Source: MTP4 sp052056915 (lineage in GTDB: Archaea; Halobacteriota; Methanosarcinia; Methanosarcinales; Methanosarcinaceae). From it: DNA of 64,000 bases. Positions 16,731 to 27,292 of this stretch are shown here, piece by piece. A program made the position numbers and the translations under genes. Each line of letters opens with the position of its first letter. The stretch's first letter is position 1. Location of the stretch: the NCBI RefSeq assembly GCF_052056915.1, contig NZ_CP195119.1:1488001-1552000 (forward strand). The letters run 5' to 3'. The notes below the pieces were generated by a model. It saw only the letters and a program-made list of their open reading frames with translations, ran no database searches and had not been told where the DNA came from.

Positions 16731-19139
16731 ATGAGCAAACTAACTACCGGGAGTTTTTCTATAGAAGACCTGGAATCCGTTCAGATCACAATCAACAACA
16801 TTGTAGGGGCAGCCAAAGAGGCGGCTGAAGAAGAACTCGGTCCAATGGGCCCGACCCCTATGGCTGGCATAGCAGATTACAGGAGCTGGAACTTAACCCT
16901 GCTCGACCGCTATGAGCCTGTAGTCACCCCCATGTGCGACCAGTGTTGCTATTGTACCTATGGACCGTGTGATCTCTCAGGGAACAAGAGAGGAGCCTGT
17001 GGTATCGACCAGATGGGACACAATGGAAGGGAATTTTTCCTCCGTGTAATAACAGGAACTGCCTGTCATGCTGCCCACGGTCGCCACCTGCTTGACCATG
17101 TAATAGAAGTCTTTGGCGAAGACGTTCCTCTCAATCTTGGAGAATCAAACGTCCTGACCCCTAACGTCACAATCTGCACAGGGCTCTCTCCAAAGACCCT
17201 CGGAGAATGCAAGGCTCCAATGGAGTATGTTGAAGAACAGCTCACCCAGCTCCTTGCAACCATCCACGCAGGTCAGGAAGCCGCGGAAATCGACTATGAC
17301 TCAAAAGCCCTCTTCAGCGGTAGCCTGGACCACGTCGGCATGGAAGTTTCCGATATCGCCCAGGTCACAGCATACGACTTCCCGAAAGCCGACCCAGAAG
17401 CCCCGCTTATTGAAATCGGAATGGGAACCATTGACAAGTCCAAGCCACTTATCGTTGCCATTGGGCACAACGTGGCCGGTGTAACCTACATCATGGACTA
17501 CATGGAAGAAAACGACCTGATCGACAAGATGGAAATCGCAGGCATGTGCTGTACCGCGTTCGACATGACCAGGTACAAGGAAGCTGACAGGAGAGCCCCC
17601 TACGCTAAGATCGTCGGATCCCTGGCAAAGGAACTCAAGGTCATCCGCTCCGGGATGCCTGATGTCATTGTTGTGGATGAACAGTGTGTCCGTGGAGACG
17701 TCCTGGCAGAATCCCAGAAGCTCAAGATCCCTGTGATCGCTTCCAATGAAAAGATCATGAGTGGACTGCCTGACCGCACAGATGCCGATGTTGACGCAAC
17801 CATCGAGGAACTCAAGTCAGGAGCAATCCCGGGTTGTGTGATGCTTGACTATGACAAACTCGGAGAACTCGTCCCAAAGCTTGCCAATATAATGGCTCCG
17901 ATCCGTGACGCAGAAGGCATCACCGCAATTCCGACTGATGAGGAATTCAAAGCATACGTCGACAAGTGTGCAGATTGCGGAGCCTGCCTGCTGGCCTGCC
18001 CGGAGGAACTCGACATCCCCGAAGCCATGACATTTGCGAAGGATGGAGACTTCTCCTACCTTGAAGGTCTTCACGACATCTGTATCGGCTGCCGCCGCTG
18101 CGAACAGGTCTGTAAGAAGGAAATCCCAATCCTCAATGTGATTGAAAAGGCCGCACAGAAAGCAATTTCCCAGGAGATCGGCCTGGTAAGAGCTGGCAGA
18201 GGCCAGGCAAGTGACGCCGAAATCCGTGCGGAAGGCCTGAACCTCGTTATGGGTACAACCCCGGGTATCATCGCAATCATCGGATGTCCGAACTACCCCT
18301 CCGGAACCAAGGACGTCTATCTCATTGCCGAAGAATTCCTGAAGAGGAACTACCTGTTAGCAGTAAGTGGATGTTCCGCAATGGACATCGGTATGTTCAA
18401 AGATGAAGACGGCAAGACCCTCTACGAAAGGTACCCAGGTGGTTTCTATGGTGGCGGACTGCTTAACACCGGTTCCTGTGTGTCCAACGCTCACATCAGT
18501 GGAGCTGCTGAAAAGGTCGCTGGCATTTTTGCGAGCAGGGTCCTGGAAGGCAACCTGGCAGAAATTGCAGACTACACCCTTACCCGTGTGGGTGCCTGCG
18601 GACTTGCCTGGGGAGGATACTCCCAGAAAGCAGCCGCAATCGGAACCGGATGCAACATCTACGGTGTCCCTGCAGTGCTCGGACCTCACGGCTCCAAGTA
18701 CAGGAGAGCCCTGATCGCCAAGAACTATGACGAGGAGAAGTGGAAAGTCTACGACGCCAGGAACGGTGAAGAGATGGCAATCCCACCAGCACCGGAATTC
18801 CTCCTGACCACCGCAGAGACCTGGCAGGAAGCAATCCCGATGATGGCAAAAGCCTGCATCCGCCCGTCTGACAACAACATGGGCAGATCCATCAAGCTGA
18901 CTCACTGGATAGAGCTTTCCAAGAAGTACCTTGGTGTGGAGCCAGACGACTGGTGGAAGTTCGTCAGGAACGAAGCCGACCTCCCACTTGCCAAGCGTGA
19001 AGAGCTTCTCAAGAGACTTGAGTCAGAGCATGGATGGGAAATCGACTGGAAGAGGAAGAAGATCATCTCCGGTCCGAAGATCAAGTTCGACGTCTCGGCA
19101 CAGCCCACTAACCTCAAGAGACTCTGCAAGGAGGCCTGA
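16731..19139 (+). CDS. cdhA: CODH/ACS alpha subunit (Ni-Fe-S CO dehydrogenase), copy 1
   Basis: Catalytic CO dehydrogenase subunit of the acetyl-CoA decarbonylase/synthase complex. With CdhB it forms the alpha2-epsilon2 component that oxidises the carbonyl from acetyl-CoA to CO2 and passes electrons to ferredoxin. The 802-residue protein has the Cys cluster CDQCCYCTYGPCDL (from about residue 69, B/D clusters), two ferredoxin-type 4Fe-4S motifs CADCGACLLACP (about 413) and CIGCRRCEQVCKKEIP (about 450), and downstream Cys motifs for the Ni C-cluster (GCPNYPSG, GSCVSNAH, GACGLAWGG). The ATG at 16731 has AGGAGG ten bases upstream and matches the second copy, so upstream in-frame starts are rejected. 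It is clearly diverged from copy 2 at 29413, except near the 3' end. Confidence 0.98.
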   Translation: MSKLTTGSFSIEDLESVQITINNIVGAAKEAAEEELGPMGPTPMAGIADYRSWNLTLLDRYEPVVTPMCDQCCYCTYGPCDLSGNKRGACGIDQMGHNGREFFLRVITGTACHAAHGRHLLDHVIEVFGEDVPLNLGESNVLTPNVTICTGLSPKTLGECKAPMEYVEEQLTQLLATIHAGQEAAEIDYDSKALFSGSLDHVGMEVSDIAQVTAYDFPKADPEAPLIEIGMGTIDKSKPLIVAIGHNVAGVTYIMDYMEENDLIDKMEIAGMCCTAFDMTRYKEADRRAPYAKIVGSLAKELKVIRSGMPDVIVVDEQCVRGDVLAESQKLKIPVIASNEKIMSGLPDRTDADVDATIEELKSGAIPGCVMLDYDKLGELVPKLANIMAPIRDAEGITAIPTDEEFKAYVDKCADCGACLLACPEELDIPEAMTFAKDGDFSYLEGLHDICIGCRRCEQVCKKEIPILNVIEKAAQKAISQEIGLVRAGRGQASDAEIRAEGLNLVMGTTPGIIAIIGCPNYPSGTKDVYLIAEEFLKRNYLLAVSGCSAMDIGMFKDEDGKTLYERYPGGFYGGGLLNTGSCVSNAHISGAAEKVAGIFASRVLEGNLAEIADYTLTRVGACGLAWGGYSQKAAAIGTGCNIYGVPAVLGPHGSKYRRALIAKNYDEEKWKVYDARNGEEMAIPPAPEFLLTTAETWQEAIPMMAKACIRPSDNNMGRSIKLTHWIELSKKYLGVEPDDWWKFVRNEADLPLAKREELLKRLESEHGWEIDWKRKKIISGPKIKFDVSAQPTNLKRLCKEA

Positions 19140-19141
19140 AA

Positions 19142-19654
19142 ATGGTTGACACTACAAAGAACACCAAACTTTTCACGACCTACGGTGTGACCACCTCCAA
19201 GGCAACTACTCCTGAGATGGCAGCCAAGCTGATCAAAAAGGCAAAGAGGCCGCTTCTTGTTGTAGGAACCAAGATCCTTGACCCTGAACTTCTGGACCGT
19301 GCAGTAAAAATTGCACAGAAGGCAAACCTTCCAATTGCGGCCACTGGCAGCTCCATGCCTGGCTTTGTGGGCAAGGACGTGGATGCCAAGTACATCAACC
19401 TGCACCAGCTCGGATTCTATGTAACAGACGACGCATGGCCAGGGCTTGACGGAAACGGGACCTATGACACCCTCATCGTCCTGGGTCACATCAAGTACTA
19501 TGTCAACCAGGTGCTTTCCGGAACCAAGAACTTCTCCGATGTAAAAGCAATTGCAATCGACAGAGGCTACATCCAGAATGCAACAATGTCCTTCGGGAAC
19601 CTGAGCAAGGCAGATCACTACGCTGCCCTGGATGAATTAATCGACAACTTGTAA
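19142..19654 (+). CDS. cdhB: CODH/ACS epsilon subunit, copy 1
   Basis: Small subunit that binds CdhA in the CO dehydrogenase component and may help ferredoxin or FAD-linked electron transfer. The 170-residue length is normal. It has a Rossmann-like core: KKAKRPLLVVGTKIL at about residue 30 and a second strand-turn near LIVLGHIKYY. The ATG lies two bases after the cdhA stop, so the genes are translationally coupled. It differs from copy 2 at many positions (for example SSMPGFVGKD versus HSHVGFLDKD), in contrast to the near-identical downstream genes. Confidence 0.97.
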   Translation: MVDTTKNTKLFTTYGVTTSKATTPEMAAKLIKKAKRPLLVVGTKILDPELLDRAVKIAQKANLPIAATGSSMPGFVGKDVDAKYINLHQLGFYVTDDAWPGLDGNGTYDTLIVLGHIKYYVNQVLSGTKNFSDVKAIAIDRGYIQNATMSFGNLSKADHYAALDELIDNL

Positions 19655-19679
19655 ATTTAATTTAGGAGGCGAAGCATAA

Positions 19680-21089
<1,410 letters not shown>

Positions 21090-21139
21090 GTGACACGCAG
21101 GTGCTCTAAAACAGAAAAACAATTACAAAGAGGTATTCT

Positions 21140-21901
21140 GTGACAAAAGTTATTGCAATAACGGGAAAAGGCGGGACAGGTAAAACAGCGGTAGCGGCTC
21201 TTTTGATCCGCTACCTTTCTAAAAATGACAACTTTTTACTTGCAGTTGACGCAGATGCGGATACGAACCTGCCAGAAACCCTGGGCTGTGAGGTTGTAAA
21301 GACCATCGGGGACGCAAAGGAGGCACTCCAGGAGGAGATTACAAAGCCGAAACCGGACCACCCCGACATGAATAAGGAATCGATACTCCAGAGTAAGATC
21401 TACGAGATTATTGAAGAGATGTCGGGTTACGATCTCCTGGTCATGGGCAGGCCCGAAGGTGCAGGCTGCTACTGTTATGTGAACAACCTGCTGCGGGGCA
21501 TCATGGACAAATTAGTTGTCAACTATGATGTGGTGGTCATTGATACGGAAGCCGGACTCGAGCACTTCAGCCGGAAGATCATCAGGAACGTCGATAACCT
21601 GATTGTGGTGACAGACGCCTCCAGAAGGGGTTTCAGGACTGCTGAAAGGATTCATGAACTTGTGGATGAACTGGAATCGAACATTAGCAATATACATGTT
21701 ATTGCAAACAAGGTCACAGATGCCAACCGCGATAAGATCGAAAAACTTGCCGGGGATCTAAAACTTGACCTTATAGGCATGGTCCCCCTGGACCCGAAAG
21801 TCGAGGAACTGGACATAGGGGGTATACCCCTCTCCGAACTCCCAGAGGATTCGGCTGCAGTGATTGAAATCGAAAAAATTGCAAAGAAACTGGGGTTCTA
21901 A
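21140..21901 (+). CDS. cooC: CooC/AcsF-type nickel-insertion ATPase, copy 1
   Basis: MinD/ParA-like ATPase predicted to load nickel into the CODH C-cluster or ACS A-cluster. The 253-residue protein begins with the P-loop GKGGTGKTA (residues 9-17), has switch residues near VVVIDTEAGLEH, and a Cys-Tyr-Cys metal motif (Cys110 and Cys112) equivalent to the CxC of characterised CooC proteins. The GTG start at 21140 has AAAGAGGT six bases upstream. It lies 50 bp after cdhC within the operon. The protein sequence is identical in copy 2. Confidence 0.95.
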   Translation: MTKVIAITGKGGTGKTAVAALLIRYLSKNDNFLLAVDADADTNLPETLGCEVVKTIGDAKEALQEEITKPKPDHPDMNKESILQSKIYEIIEEMSGYDLLVMGRPEGAGCYCYVNNLLRGIMDKLVVNYDVVVIDTEAGLEHFSRKIIRNVDNLIVVTDASRRGFRTAERIHELVDELESNISNIHVIANKVTDANRDKIEKLAGDLKLDLIGMVPLDPKVEELDIGGIPLSELPEDSAAVIEIEKIAKKLGF

Positions 21902-22083
21902 CCCCGGTTTCAAACAATTTTACGAACCTGTGGAACGCTGCAGGATGAAATGGGGTTCCGGGGATACTGGGCCCTATGGCATGTAACTGAGATTTAAGCG
22001 GATCTTTATAGTCCATAAAAAACGCATCACATTAACTCAGTCACTCATAAAAACGGATAATAAACTGAAATGGTGAGGTTTAC

Positions 22084-23394
22084 ATGGCAAAGAAGATGAA
22101 ATTAACTGACATTACAGACATGTTCGCGGGCATGGACGTAGAAGCCCTCGAAGGTGTTACTATTGAAGGGGACATTGAACTTGACCTCAGTTCCCTTGGC
22201 GGTGGCTTTGACCCGATGCTCGCTGCAGCCCTGGGACAGGAGAGCGCAGTACTTGCCCAGCACTTCGCAAGAATTGCAGGCATGTTCGGATACCCCGTAG
22301 GTATCGGAGGCCCGGCAGCCGCTGCACCAGCAGCAGCCTTAGCTGCCCCGAAGTTTAAGGATCTCATCCCTGCCAAATTCGATGTTGCAAACATGGCAGA
22401 TTGGGCAACCCCAATACAGGAAGTCAGGATAGGTAACACATCAGCAGACGGTGGAAGCCGTGGAAAGGCAGTCCACGTTGGTGGCGAGAAAGCCCTTCCG
22501 TTCTACTTCGACGCGGAGATGCCTAACAGGAACCAGGTTACAATCGACGTATTCGATATGCGAATAGGCCTTGCAAAGGCGGTAAAGCAGAACTACGACG
22601 AAGTCATGGACAGCCCAGGAGAATGGGCAAAGAAGAACGTTGAACAGTTCAACGCCGACATGATAACAATACACCTGATTTCAACAGACCCGCTAATCAA
22701 GGACACACCGGCAAAGGAAGCAGCCAAGGTTGTAGAAGAAGTCCTGCAGGCAGTTGACGTGCCAATCGCGATAGGGGGATCAGGGAACCCACAGAAGGAC
22801 CCGGAAGTCCTCGCAAAAGCAGCAGAAGTTGCAGAAGGCGAGCGCTGCCTCCTTGCATCGGCAAGCCTGAACCTGGACTATGCAGCAATCGCAGAGGCCG
22901 CATTAAAGTACGACCACGATGTGCTTTCCTGGACGCAGCTGGACATGAACTCCCAGAAGGAACTCAACAGGAAGCTCATGAAGCAGTGCAACGTGCCCAG
23001 GGAAAGAATCATCATGGACCCGACCACTGCAGCACTCGGATATGGTCTCGACTACGCTTACACCAACATGGAGCGTATCAGACTTGCAGCCCTTATGGGT
23101 GACGACGAACTGACATTCCCAATGTCCTCAGGTACCACCAACGCATGGGGTGCACGTGAGTCCTGGATGGTTAGCTCCCCACTCAAGGAAGACTCCGACT
23201 GGGGCCCGAGAGAATACAGAGGCCCGATCTGGGAGATTATCACCGGTCTGTCCCTTGCACTTGCAGGAAACGACCTATTCATGATGATGCACCCGACATC
23301 GGTTGCTTTCCTGAAGAAGGCCACGCAGACCCTGTTCGGTTCGATAGATGCAGAGCCTGTTGACATTTCCAACTGGATAGCAGCGGAGGTGTAA
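22084..23394 (+). CDS. cdhD: Corrinoid/iron-sulfur protein small (delta) subunit, copy 1
   Basis: Subunit of the corrinoid Fe-S protein that shuttles the methyl group between tetrahydrosarcinapterin and the A-cluster. The 436-residue protein has a TIM-barrel core from about residue 110 (QEVRIGNTSADGGSRG) with VPIAIGGSGNPQKDPEV in the middle. An Ala/Pro-rich linker (about residues 79-90) is the only part that differs from copy 2, including a one-residue length change. The ATG at 22084 follows GGTGAGG. A 182-bp gap separates it from cooC; this gap is shared almost exactly with copy 2. Confidence 0.97.
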   Translation: MAKKMKLTDITDMFAGMDVEALEGVTIEGDIELDLSSLGGGFDPMLAAALGQESAVLAQHFARIAGMFGYPVGIGGPAAAAPAAALAAPKFKDLIPAKFDVANMADWATPIQEVRIGNTSADGGSRGKAVHVGGEKALPFYFDAEMPNRNQVTIDVFDMRIGLAKAVKQNYDEVMDSPGEWAKKNVEQFNADMITIHLISTDPLIKDTPAKEAAKVVEEVLQAVDVPIAIGGSGNPQKDPEVLAKAAEVAEGERCLLASASLNLDYAAIAEAALKYDHDVLSWTQLDMNSQKELNRKLMKQCNVPRERIIMDPTTAALGYGLDYAYTNMERIRLAALMGDDELTFPMSSGTTNAWGARESWMVSSPLKEDSDWGPREYRGPIWEIITGLSLALAGNDLFMMMHPTSVAFLKKATQTLFGSIDAEPVDISNWIAAEV

Positions 23395-23397
23395 ACA

Positions 23398-24807
23398 ATG
23401 AAAATAAACAGCCCATTACAAGCCTACAAGTACCTGCCCCAGACAAACTGTGGAGAATGTGGGGAACCCACCTGTATGGCCTTTGCATCAAAGCTGATAG
23501 ACAGGTCCGGTAAGACGGCAGATTGTCCACCCCTGGTTAAGGAAAAGAAGTTCGCAAAGAAGCTCGCAGAACTAGAAGGCCTCCTTGCTCCTGAAATCCG
23601 TGAAGTGATCATCGGTGTAGGCGAGAAAGCAGCAAAGATCGGTGGGGACGATGTCCTGTACCGCCACAAGCTCACCTTCTTCAACAAGACGAAGATGTTC
23701 TTCGATGTGGCAGACAACATGGAAGAAGCGGCCCTTGTGGAGAGAGTAAAGCAGATTGCTGACTTCAGGAAGTTCTATGTAGGGAACTACCTCCTCCTTG
23801 ACGGTGTCGCAGTAAGGGCAGCCTCCGGAGACCCCGCAAAGTTTGCCGCAGCCGTCAAGAAGGTAGCAGAGACAACAGATCTCCCATTAATCCTCTGTTC
23901 CTTCGATCCTGCAGTCCTTAAAGCAGGCCTTGAAGTAGTAAAGGACAAGAACCCACTGCTTTATGCCGCAAACAAGGACAACTGGAAGGAAGTAGGAGAA
24001 CTTGCCCTAGAGTACAAGGTGCCTGTGGTAGTTTCTGCACTCAATGACCTTGATGCCCTCAAGACCCTCGCAAAGACCTTTGCAGAGGCAGGCATTCAGG
24101 ACATTGTCCTTGACCCCGGAACCGTTCCGGTAGGCAAGGGCCTGAAGAACACATTCACCAACTTCCTGAAGATCAGGAGAGCAGGAATCGATGGGGACGT
24201 TGAGATTGCATACCCGATACTGGCCCTTCCCTTCACAGCCTGGATGGCAGGAATAGAGGACCCTGTAAGTGCATCATACTGGGAAACCGTGATGGCTTCG
24301 ATGTTCACCATCAGATACGGCGACATAATGATCCTACACAGCATGGAGCCATATGCCGTACTGCCTGAGATGCACCTGGTAGACACAATCTACACGGACC
24401 CGAGGACCCCTGTAGCCGTTGACGGTGCCATGTACAAGGTAGGAAGCCCGACAGCAGACTCTCCGGTGTTCTTCACAACAAACTTCGCCCTTACCTACTA
24501 CACGGTAGAGAGCGACATTGCTTCCAACGGAATAGACTGCTGGCTGCTTGCAGTTGACACCGACGGGATCGGCGTGGAAGCTGCCGTTGCCGGGGGCCAG
24601 CTGACCGCCGACAAGGTAAAGGACGCCTTTGATAAGTCGGACTTCGACCTTAAGAAGGACGTCAACCACAACACCGTTATCATTCCGGGTCTGTCAGCTC
24701 GCCTGCAGGGCGACCTTGAGGACTCACTCAGTGCAAGCATCAAGGTAGGACCAATGGACTCCGGTCGTATCCCCGGCTGGATGGAAAAGAACTGGCCACC
24801 GCAGTAA
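23398..24807 (+). CDS. cdhE: Corrinoid/iron-sulfur protein large (gamma) subunit, copy 1
   Basis: Large subunit of the corrinoid Fe-S protein. It binds the 4Fe-4S cluster that reactivates cob(II)amide and the factor III corrinoid. The N-terminal cluster motif uses Cys18, Cys21, Cys26 and Cys43 (NCGECGEPTCMAF...DCP). A TIM-barrel domain follows, then a C-terminal corrinoid-binding domain. The 469 residues are identical in copy 2. The ATG lies three bases after the cdhD stop. It is the last gene of the operon, followed by a strong hairpin. Confidence 0.97.
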   Translation: MKINSPLQAYKYLPQTNCGECGEPTCMAFASKLIDRSGKTADCPPLVKEKKFAKKLAELEGLLAPEIREVIIGVGEKAAKIGGDDVLYRHKLTFFNKTKMFFDVADNMEEAALVERVKQIADFRKFYVGNYLLLDGVAVRAASGDPAKFAAAVKKVAETTDLPLILCSFDPAVLKAGLEVVKDKNPLLYAANKDNWKEVGELALEYKVPVVVSALNDLDALKTLAKTFAEAGIQDIVLDPGTVPVGKGLKNTFTNFLKIRRAGIDGDVEIAYPILALPFTAWMAGIEDPVSASYWETVMASMFTIRYGDIMILHSMEPYAVLPEMHLVDTIYTDPRTPVAVDGAMYKVGSPTADSPVFFTTNFALTYYTVESDIASNGIDCWLLAVDTDGIGVEAAVAGGQLTADKVKDAFDKSDFDLKKDVNHNTVIIPGLSARLQGDLEDSLSASIKVGPMDSGRIPGWMEKNWPPQ

Positions 24808-24832
24808 ATACGAAAACGAATTTGAATATTAA

Positions 24833-24859
24833 TATTCCGTGTCACTATGACACGGAATA
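24833..24859 (+). terminator. Terminal hairpin of CODH/ACS operon 1
   Basis: A perfect 12-bp stem (TATTCCGTGTCA with TGACACGGAATA) and 3-nt loop follow cdhE. The same hairpin ends operon 2. Here the sequence beyond it lacks the long T-tracts seen in operon 2, having only a weak T-rich stretch at 24861-24878. It may therefore work mainly as a 3'-end stabiliser. Confidence 0.7.
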
Positions 24860-25658
24860 ACGTTTATTATAACTTTTAAAAAACGCACTTGTCGACTTTC
24901 CTGACAGGTTCTGAATTGAAGAGAAAAGGGACATAAAAATCGACTTTTTTGCCTTAATGCCATACAGATTTGCTTTGTTTTTTATATCCAAATAAACATC
25001 CAGATAATTGGCTCTGTAGAAATCCTCAATTAATGAAAATTATTTCTTCAACTTTTTTGCTTATATGTTTGAAAACTGAAATCGAACCCGGTCACAAACA
25101 GGAGCCTTTTAACCAATACAACAGGGTTTCTACGGGACCGAAAAATCTTCTTTGACATGAAGAAGTCACTTTGCTTGCACGAATGCGCCAGCTAAACTTT
25201 GATTGACCGTTTAAGCCTCAACAAAGAAGTTACTCAACGTCTGAACGTGCAGAATTGATCTTCGGAACCTTAATAGGTGCCAGACAATTATCCCCTATAA
25301 AAGGAAGAAAGACACTTGCTAGATCAATTTTTCGAATTAAGTCCGATATTGGGTGGAATGATTGATTTTTTCCAAACCATTAGTTCTTTATACACAAGTA
25401 AGCATGCTATCTTAAATATAGTATTTAGTTGATCGAAAAAATAGAGTTTTTAAGTATAGGACTTACGCATTTGAATTGGAAAACTGAGTAACAAGATGTT
25501 AATGTCCAAGACGAAAATTAAAACAATAATAGTTATTGTGTTTGATTTTATACATCAATCACGTACATTTATAATAGTAAAATGTTCGCATGAGCCAAAA
25601 TGGGCACACACATCAGACTCTAGTCCAGTATCACTCATCAATGGTATAGATATTATTG
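24860..25658. other. Spacer after CODH operon 1, no gene seen
   Basis: About 800 bp of AT-rich DNA without a believable coding region. A segment at 25456-25475 (tataggacttacgcatttga) recurs with two mismatches at about 29064 before operon 2. The motif resembles ends of some insertion sequences but could also be part of a promoter. Confidence 0.4.
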
Positions 25659-26165
25659 TCACTTTTTTTTGCTTCCTTCACCAGTATTCCTGCTGCTTTC
25701 CTTTCCTTTAGGGCAACAGTAATCATTCTCAATAAACCTCTTTCCTCTTCCATCACCACCTATTCGGAAAATTAGACTGGAACCACAATTTGGACAGCTT
25801 GTGGGACGAAGCTGGTCGGACTTTAATTCCCACACATGATCGCATTCTTTGCAGAGAAAATTGACCTTGCATTCACCACTATTAACGTATTCTCCTCCAG
25901 AGATCTCGATCGCTTTTCCGTTGACAAGAGCATCAGCCACCTTCTGTCGTGCCTTTTGGAGGTCGCTCCAGAAAGTTTTCCGGGATACTCCCATTCTGTT
26001 AGCAGCCTCGCTCTGCTCCATCTGGAGAAAGTCGCAAAGACGAATAGCCTCAAGCTCTTCTATGGATAGGTTGGCGATTTCCAGACAGCAAAGAGGGATT
26101 TCTCTGGGCTTGTAATAGGTGGCCTTTGGAAAGCAAGATACCCTGCGCTTAACTCTATTGACCAT
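25659..26165 (-). CDS. UPF0251 (DUF134)-type HTH and zinc-ribbon protein
   Basis: Predicted DNA-binding protein. The N-terminal half matches the UPF0251 layout: KRRVSCFPKATYYKPREIPL (about residues 5-24), then a sigma-70 region-4-like helix-turn-helix around LEAIRLCDFLQMEQSEAANRMGVSRKTFWSDLQKAR (about 38-73). The C-terminal half has a zinc ribbon with CKECDHVW and CPNCGSS. The ATG at 26165 is chosen because the family starts just before the basic KRR segment; an upstream TTG would add seven residues. It is the only intact gene between the two CODH/ACS operons. Two decayed copies lie at 26807-27292 and 28220-28427. A regulatory role for the cdh genes is inferred from position only. Confidence 0.8.
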   Translation of the reverse strand: MVNRVKRRVSCFPKATYYKPREIPLCCLEIANLSIEELEAIRLCDFLQMEQSEAANRMGVSRKTFWSDLQKARQKVADALVNGKAIEISGGEYVNSGECKVNFLCKECDHVWELKSDQLRPTSCPNCGSSLIFRIGGDGRGKRFIENDYCCPKGKESSRNTGEGSKKK

Positions 26166-26403
26166 CAAACTACACTTGTACAACACGTAATAAGTATCTA
26201 TCTATTTTACGCAACGCATTAAAGTATTGACCCTAACATCGTCATTAGTGAGAGTAAACACAAAATGCCATAATAACGCCAAAAGTATTATACTCAGCTG
26301 GAATGCCATCAAATCAGGAATCCCAGAATAATTTGGAAAAAATTTATAGTGCAACGTGTAGTATAGGCCTTTGAGAAATATCGTCGTGCATACATAGTTT
26401 CTG

Positions 26404-26515
26404 GAATACCAGAAATTAAAGTCTATGACTCTCTACTGAACCGCAGTTTGGACAGAGATCTTGCCTGATCCTAATATTTAAAGGAGGCTCATTATACTTA
26501 CATATCGGATAAGAA
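26404..26515 (-). pseudogene. Possible zinc-ribbon gene fragment
   Basis: On the minus strand a short open stretch reads SYPICKYNEPP and ends DLCPNCGSVESHRL before a TAA. It has no start codon, so it looks like the tail of a lost zinc-ribbon protein. It is too short to assign. Confidence 0.25.
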
Positions 26516-26574
26516 AAAGACCCTCTATTTTTTCATAATTAGATTAAATTTGATAAATAAGTCCATCCAGTACT

Positions 26575-26749
26575 TTAATAGCTTCCTTTTAGTGTATAAA
26601 GACGCTGAATAAGTTTTACATCTAGATTTTTCAAATCTGCAACTAAATTCTTGATTTCGATAAATACTGACATGAATTTTCCTCTGAAATCTTGAGCTGC
26701 AGTTACATCCGGTAGATTTGCATTTCCGGACTGCGCATTGAGGCATGAA
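26575..26749 (-). pseudogene. Unknown protein fragment without start codon
   Basis: A minus-strand frame open from just after a TAG reads protein-like sequence such as AAQDFRGKFMSVFIEIK and DLKNLDVKLIQRLYTLKGSY before TAA. It lacks an N-terminal start. Helix-like composition suggests a gene remnant of unknown family. Confidence 0.25.
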
Positions 26750-26806
26750 ATCCTCTAAGTTTCAATATTCTCTATTTCAGTCTGCGTCCTGCATCTTTTT
26801 TATGCT

Positions 26807-27292
26807 TGCTTCATTAGTGTTCCTGCTGCTTTCCCTTTTTTTGGACATCAGTAATCATTCTCAATAAACCTCTTTCCGCTTCCATCGCTGCCAATTCGGA
26901 AAAATTAGACCGGAATCACAATTAGGACAGCTTGCGGGACGACGCTGATCGGACTTTAATTCCCACACATGATCGTATTCTTTGCAGAGAAAATCGACCT
27001 TGCATTCACCACTATTAACGTATTCTCCTCCAGAGACCTCAATAGCTTTCCCGTTGACAAAGGCGTCAGCTGCCTTCTGTCGTGCATTTTGGAGGTCATT
27101 CCAGAAAGTCTTCCGGGATACCCCTATATGAGCAGCCTTATTCTGCTCCACCTGGAGAAGGTCGCAAAGACAAATGCCTCAAGCTCTTCCAGGGACACGT
27201 TAATAATTACGAAAACACATTGAGGGATTTCACTGAGTTTGCAATAAGTAGCTTTTGGGATTCTTGATACTCCGCTTAACTCAACAAACCGC
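26807..27292 (-). pseudogene. Decayed second copy of the UPF0251-type gene
   Basis: This stretch aligns along its length with the intact gene at 25659-26165, offset about 1127 bp. It is broken. The start codon position has changed from CAT to CGC on the plus strand. A frameshift separates the N-terminal part from the HTH/zinc-ribbon part. An extra A near 26899-26903 shifts the C-terminus. The ribbon still shows CPNC, but CKEC has become CKEY. The longest open stretch starts MEQNKAAHIGVSRKTFW. Confidence 0.85.

Noticed and set aside
24970..25155. 61-codon open frame after operon 1
   Set aside because: No ribosome site and no similarity pattern; probably chance.
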